From the NCBI GenBank assembly GCA_950097015.1, contig CATNEN010000003.1, positions 4,195,501 to 4,259,500 of the forward strand: DNA of 64,000 nucleotides, in the 5' to 3' direction. Shown in pieces: positions 59,798-64,000 of the stretch; within the stretch, counting starts at the first letter, position 1; every line of letters starts with the position of its first letter. The stretch is from Macrostomum hystrix (Eukaryota > Platyhelminthes > Macrostomidae). The notes beneath the pieces are model-generated. The model had not been told where the DNA came from, made no database searches, and worked only from the letters and a program-made list of their open reading frames with translations. The position numbers and the translations under genes are program-made.

Positions 59798-60819
59798 TAC
59801 CCAAAATTAAGGACAAAATATCATAGCAACCGCATTAGCAACCGAACAGGATCTGATTAGCTGGCGCTGAAATGACATTTTGTAAATTATATTTTAATCA
59901 GTGTTCGTCCTTTAGATCCTACTATTAGTAAGAATGAATGCACCAGGATTATAAGTATTATAAAATTTTGATTTGCCATATTTTATAATTTAGGTGCAAA
60001 CTGGCAAACTGCAAAGATTAATTGACTTTTTAGATAATTAAAATTATTTTGAGTGAGATTATAAACTTAAGACCTTTTATAAAACTCGTCTCATTCAGTT
60101 TAGTTAAAAAATTGTCACAAGCTTTTAATCATCAAAGCCAGTATCTTTGAATACTTGTGTATTAAATGTTCTTAGACGTCTACTGACAAATAGCTTAAGT
60201 AGTACAAAAAGTTTATTACAACTTCGTGCTTTCAATGTATTTGGATTCTTTGAATTTAAACGAGCTTGTTTGCGGAACTACAAAACAAAGGAAGTACGTG
60301 AATTGTCATGTTTTATTGCTGTTGTAATTACTTCATCGTTTATTTTTTGTAATTTAATTAAATAACAACTAACTCATTGCTGAAAAATTCATAAAGTAAT
60401 GCATCAGTAATTTAGACAAAAAATGGAAACATGCACAATAGGGGGGATGTTTTTCATAAAAGCAATTGTTCTTCAACCACTTTATGCACGTATTTAACTG
60501 CCTCTTTGTGGATGAGAACTTGTAAAGGTGGGGAATATCTAGTCTTTTACGTGTGCTTATTTTTAACGAGAATTCATGTATTTTTACAAAATTGAATTTA
60601 CGTACTAGGATTGTTACTTATATAAGTAGCAAGGTTTGCACATAGACAATTTTTTGTGTACGCACTGATAAAACGGTGCGAGAAGTATGCATGATAAAAA
60701 TATGCTAACGACATAAACATCAGAGCTATAAATTTACTTCATCATTGTCTAGCCAATGTCATTGAGCCTCTGCCCAGCCAACAAATCCCTGACTGAATTT
60801 GGAGTTTGAAGGACAAAAA
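59798..60819. other. Intergenic, nothing recognised
   Basis: AT-rich sequence between H2A and the PRDM13-like gene. Presumably holds the 3' UTR of the latter; no AATAAA on the minus strand was seen close to its stop. Confidence 0.5.
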
Positions 60820-61178
60820 CTATTTCGACATCACGAGTCGGTCGGGGTGTCTCGAACGCTGATGCCGTTCCAGGTCGCGTCGACGCACGAGCACCTTGGC
60901 GCAGAATTCGCACCTGTACGGAGTGTCACCTTCGGCGTGCAGGCGGATGTGCTTGTTCAGGTTGCTGGGATCGCCGAACGGTCTTAGACAGACCCGGCAT
61001 TTCAATGGCTTGTAGCCAGTGTGGGTGCGCAGGTGAATCTTCAGGCCGTATTTGCGGGAATAGACTTTGCCGCAGTAGATACACAGGTGGCCTTTATTAG
61101 ACTTGCAGGTGTATAGGGAGCGCGGAATCAGGTCTAGGGGCTCGGCGTCGTTTGGCAAGTCCAATGCAGTTGGTTGCA

Positions 61179-61224
<46 letters not shown>

Positions 61225-61868
61225 ATGCTGTTTATGCCTCTCTTTCGTGAGCTCCTGCTCACGCACCAGTTGGTCGCGCCGATTATGCAGATTTTCCTCC
61301 TGCTGAATCGCAGCGTCGGCCTTTTTTGGCGTCGAAGCCGGAGTCGATGTCGACGTGATGCTGGAGATGCTGTCAAACGATGTTGAGACGCAATGATGCT
61401 GCGACTGCGGCTGCTGACTCGGCCGATGCTGCTCGGCGAGATGTTCGTCGGTTTTGTCGACCTCCTCCCATGGTCGGCGATGCCGCTGTCGTGACGCTGT
61501 CTGCTGCTGCTGCTGTTGCTGAGGTGGTGGCTGAGGTGGCTGAGGTAAAATTGGCGGCAGCGTCGGGGGCAGCGGCAGCTGACCGAGGCGGCGAAGCAGG
61601 GTGAGCAAATCTGGCGGCGGAGCCACCCGATGATTGGCCGCGAATTCCAGAATGCCGCGCTGAATTTGAAGCTGAAACTGCAGCTGCATCTGCAGCTGAA
61701 GCTGCTGCACTGACGGCGGCGGCAGCGGCAGAGGCATCGGGGCCGCTTGCTGATGCTGCGTCGGGATCTGACTGCCGGAAACACCGCAGGCATGCATCAG
61801 GTGCGCTTTAAGCACGTTCGGATGAAGGAACTTTCGCTGGCACAGGTGGCACTGGTAGCAGTGGTGCG
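60820..61868 (-). CDS. PRDM13: PRDM13-like zinc-finger protein, exon 3 (last)
   Basis: The acceptor TTTTCCGCAG precedes 61868 on the minus strand; the stop TAG is at 60820-60822. It opens with a C2HC finger (CHLCQRKFLHPNVLKAH ... C), then a 180-residue Pro/Gln/Ser-rich spacer with a 15-residue polyglutamine, then three C2H2 fingers: CIYCGKVYSRKYGLKIH, CRVCLRPFGDPSNLNKH and CEFCAKVLVRRRDLERH. The finger order and text are those of PRDM13, a transcription repressor of neural development. The protein predicted from exons 1-3 has 517 residues. The polyglutamine block and Pro-rich part are specific to this lineage. Confidence 0.88.
61181..61223 (-). repeat. CAG/CTG trinucleotide repeat (polyglutamine)
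   Basis: About 14 CTG units on the plus strand, coding for Gln on the minus strand. A shorter Gln run is encoded near 61500-61520. Confidence 0.95.
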
Positions 61869-62454
61869 CTGCGGAAAACAGGATTGGGGAAAGTTGAGCT
61901 CTGTTCTGATCCTACTCCGACTCTGTGATCCCCATTCCGACTCTCTGATCCCCATACCGACTCTGATCCCCATACCGACTCTCTGATCCCCATATCGACT
62001 CTGTGATCCCCATACCGACTCTCTGATCCCCATACCGACTCTCTGATCCCCATACCGACTCTCTGATCCCCATACCGACTCTCTGATCCCCATACCGACT
62101 CTCTCATCCCCATACCGACTCTCTCATCCCCATACCGACTCTCTGATCCCCATACCGACTCTCTGATCCCCATACCGACTCTCTGATCCTAATTCTTACT
62201 CTGTGATCCTCATTCCGACTCCCTAATCCTAATTCCGACTCGGTGATCCCAATTTAAAATCTATCTGATCCAAACCTTAAAACTGTGATCCTGATCTTGG
62301 AAATCTGATCCCAATCTTCACTCCCTGATTATCTCCTAACTTGACTCGAGATCCAAATTTCTGATGCTCTGATCCCAATCCCCAGTCTGAATCCCGGCCA
62401 CTTCCAGCTCTATATGGACCCAATCCAAACTCTTCTCAAATCCCAGATTCTCAC
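61869..62454 (-). other. PRDM13-like intron 2, with satellite
   Basis: Donor GAG|GTGAGA at 62454 and acceptor CCGCAG at 61869, phase 1. Most of the intron is the 20-bp tandem repeat. Confidence 0.85.
61905..62260. repeat. 20-bp tandem satellite
   Basis: The unit CTCTGATCCCCATACCGACT is repeated about 16-17 times; copies between 61980 and 62180 are near-identical, while the ends decay (TCTGATCCTAATTCTTACTC). Isolated CTGATCCCA pieces persist at about 62340-62380 and in intron 1 at 62985-63010. Confidence 0.95.
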
Positions 62455-62782
62455 CTCTGATGTTGAGCACAGACAGCACGGGGATACCCATTCGCATAGC
62501 ACTAGCGTCTGAGAACCAGACCAGCAGCTGCTCGCCCGGCCGAATCTCCCGAGTGGCTCTCAGCCGGAATCCCGTCGGTGAACTCGGCTCGAGCGTCTGC
62601 TCATCGGCCGACAATGGCGGCGTTGTCGACGTCGAGTTGCTCAGCAGCAGCAGCTCCAGGTTCTGCTCCGAGCAATCTCTGGCGCCCTGAAGACGGGCTA
62701 CCCACCCGAGGCCGCCCTGGTCGTCCAAGATGCCTCCGAGGTCGGCGCCGCAGCGCTGAGAACGTCTGCTAGCTGGACGAAC
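62455..62782 (-). CDS. PRDM13: PRDM13-like exon 2: PR domain, C-terminal part
   Basis: The acceptor CTATTTTCAG precedes 62782 (phase 0) and the donor GTGAGA starts at 62454 (phase 1). It encodes 109 residues of the PR/SET domain: WVARLQGARDCSEQNLELL, then LRATREIRPGEQLLVWFSD. The ARxxxEQNLE and PGEELLVWY-type motifs are signatures of PR domains; the SET catalytic NHS motif is not visible, as is usual for PR domains. Near the middle a Ser/Thr/Pro-rich loop is longer than usual. Confidence 0.85.
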
Positions 62783-63226
62783 CTGAAAATAGAAGATTGT
62801 TTTCTTGGAAATTAACTGATTTTTGCTATGATGGACATGGAAATACACCTAGCTGGTCCTTGTTGGGCCGCATGTACTGATAGCGGTGCAACCGCTTATA
62901 AAAATCGCGTACGGCTGCTCAGACTGGCAATCTGTTGCAACCACACAAATATCTTCCATATTCAAGCGCAATAGAATTAAGCGCCTGATCCCAATTCCAA
63001 TTTTCTGATCCCACTCAGAGGCCACAGCGAGGGCCAACCTCCAGGGCTCAGTGAGAGTGTACACTGCCTAACGATGAGAAAGTAATTGAAGATGTACACA
63101 CCTGTGTGTGCGTGTGCTCAGGAGTCAAGGGAATGGGCAGAATTGCCTCCTCGCTGGCTGCGTGTCTAGTGTCACCAAACGCTCCCGCAATTATTATCAT
63201 TATTAAGATTCGAACTCTCGACTCAC
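62783..63226 (-). other. PRDM13-like intron 1
   Basis: Donor TCG|GTGAGT at 63226 and acceptor TTTTCAG at 62783, phase 0. It contains satellite-like CTGATCCCA relics near 62985-63010 and the 23-base stretch that is shared with 5419-5441. Confidence 0.7.
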
Positions 63227-63403
63227 CGATACAAAGTTGGCCACTTGGCGATCGTCCCGCAAAGTCCTGGTGAATTGCAGCGCAATGCTGTCCTCGTAGA
63301 ACGGATCCGACAGTTGGCCCTCCGGGATTGTCACGGCAGCCGTGACGCCGGCTGAACAAGCGTCTTGAGTTGCCAGCCTCCTGCTCAATTGGGATTTCTG
63401 CAT
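63227..63403 (-). CDS. PRDM13: PRDM13-like exon 1: start and N-terminal part of PR domain
   Basis: The ATG at 63403 is the first in the frame. It encodes 59 residues including VTIPEGQLSDPFYEDSI and LRDDRQVANFVS, the first strands of a PR domain (xxIPxGxxFGP type). The donor TCG|GTGAGT fits exon 2 in phase 0. The N-terminus is short, as in PRDM13 orthologues where the PR domain begins almost at once. Confidence 0.75.
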
Positions 63404-64000
63404 CTTTGGGATTTTCGTTTGTTACTCTTTCCGTTTTATGAAATTTTCGCGAGGATGGGATAAAACGTGCCTGTGTGGACTCCGAGACCTCTTTAAATTC
63501 ACGGCGATTAGCCGCCTACCCACCCAGCCATCGGCGCTCATTGGTTGCGGGGATAAATATCCCATCCAATTGGGGAGCCGCCGCTGCCGCCTCAATGTCA
63601 GAAAATTATTTCATTCCCGAAATACTTTGGATGGAGACTGTATATAATTTGGGATCATCATATTTTTTATTTTGGGAGAATTTTTTATTCAGACAGAAAT
63701 TTCTTAGAAAATCAACAAACTAGAGGCATGCTAGAGGGAGCTTCTCGCTAATCCCTTGGCGTACCACAGAAGAGATCCTTAAAATGGGGAGATTTTGGCA
63801 TAGGATTTTCTATGCATAATAATTGTTGAGCACAATACTAGCCTAGAGCATGCGCTATGAACTGTCCCAATCTGAGTGGTGTACAATTTGCGGTGTACAA
63901 TAGTCGTTCTTTGCCATGCTATATTTAAACTATAGTTGAATCGTGGCAAATACTCGTATATGGTAGAATAAGTGCATCAGACACCAGCCTTAATCTTATA
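63404..64000. other. 5' flank of the PRDM13-like gene, presumed promoter
   Basis: On the minus strand, AACCAATGAGCG (CCAAT box, about 63535-63546) and GATATTTATCC (63550-63560, TATA-like) lie 130-155 bases before the ATG. The order is unusual (CCAAT downstream of TATA), so one of these may be chance. The remainder to 64000 shows nothing. Confidence 0.35.

Noticed and set aside
61797..62173. Repetitive GIRESVWGSESRY-type protein
   Set aside because: Translation of the 20-bp intronic satellite; the splice sites on both sides place it in an intron.

Overview
This is an intron-rich animal nuclear genome window. It carries spliced genes with GT-AG introns, a giant muscle Ig/Fn3 kinase gene, a replication-type histone H2A with the animal 3' stem-loop, a PRDM13-type PR/zinc-finger gene, a Ty3/gypsy LTR retrotransposon, a LINE relic and a tRNA-derived SINE family. 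A bilaterian invertebrate is the best reading. The phylum cannot be fixed from the sequence alone.

Positions 1-40384 (+) hold the 3' part of a titin/twitchin-like gene. I could build 24 coding segments whose splice phases join without a break into 11,162 residues plus a stop; the 5' end lies outside the window. Order: an acidic region of 46-residue tandem repeats; sparse Ig domains with acidic/PEVK-like linkers; a 3.7-kb low-complexity exon with about 23 copies of a 16-residue repeat; alternating Ig and Fn3 super-repeats (partly Fn3-Fn3-Ig-Ig); a long run of about 26 Fn3 domains broken by a Ser/Arg-rich insert; Ig-Ig-Fn3-kinase; six Ig domains; and a basic/Ser-rich tail. By eye there are about 31 Ig and 48 Fn3 domains. 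The product is inferred to be a sarcomeric elastic or scaffold protein with a MLCK/titin-family kinase.

Positions 43-49 kb (-) carry two adjacent paralogues of the stonustoxin-like (SNTX/MACPF-related) family. The first ends in a Cys/His-rich region and the second is short, with a probable 5'-UTR intron holding a minisatellite.

Positions 49.4-57.65 kb are mobile-element territory: a decayed LINE 3' end, a contiguous array of six long inverted-repeat units (50332-51779) that share terminal patterns, a central core and a CCATAGAC motif, a small EF-hand-like gene on the minus strand, and a fresh 4278-bp Ty3/gypsy element with equal 261-bp LTRs that look identical and a perfect 5-bp target duplication. 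Its internal region is one uninterrupted reading frame from LTR to LTR. The array's largest unit carries a broken ZMYM/Crypton-type fragment.

Positions 57.65-64 kb hold a SINE copy, a 145-bp duplicate of part of the PRDM13 gene, a polypurine tract, a solitary H2A gene (-) and the three-exon PRDM13-like gene (-) with a 20-bp satellite in an intron and a polyglutamine tract.

The strongest candidates for something undescribed are the hairpin array at 50.3-51.8 kb and the ultracompact LTR element. The titin-like gene's internal repeat expansions and the SINE family come next.
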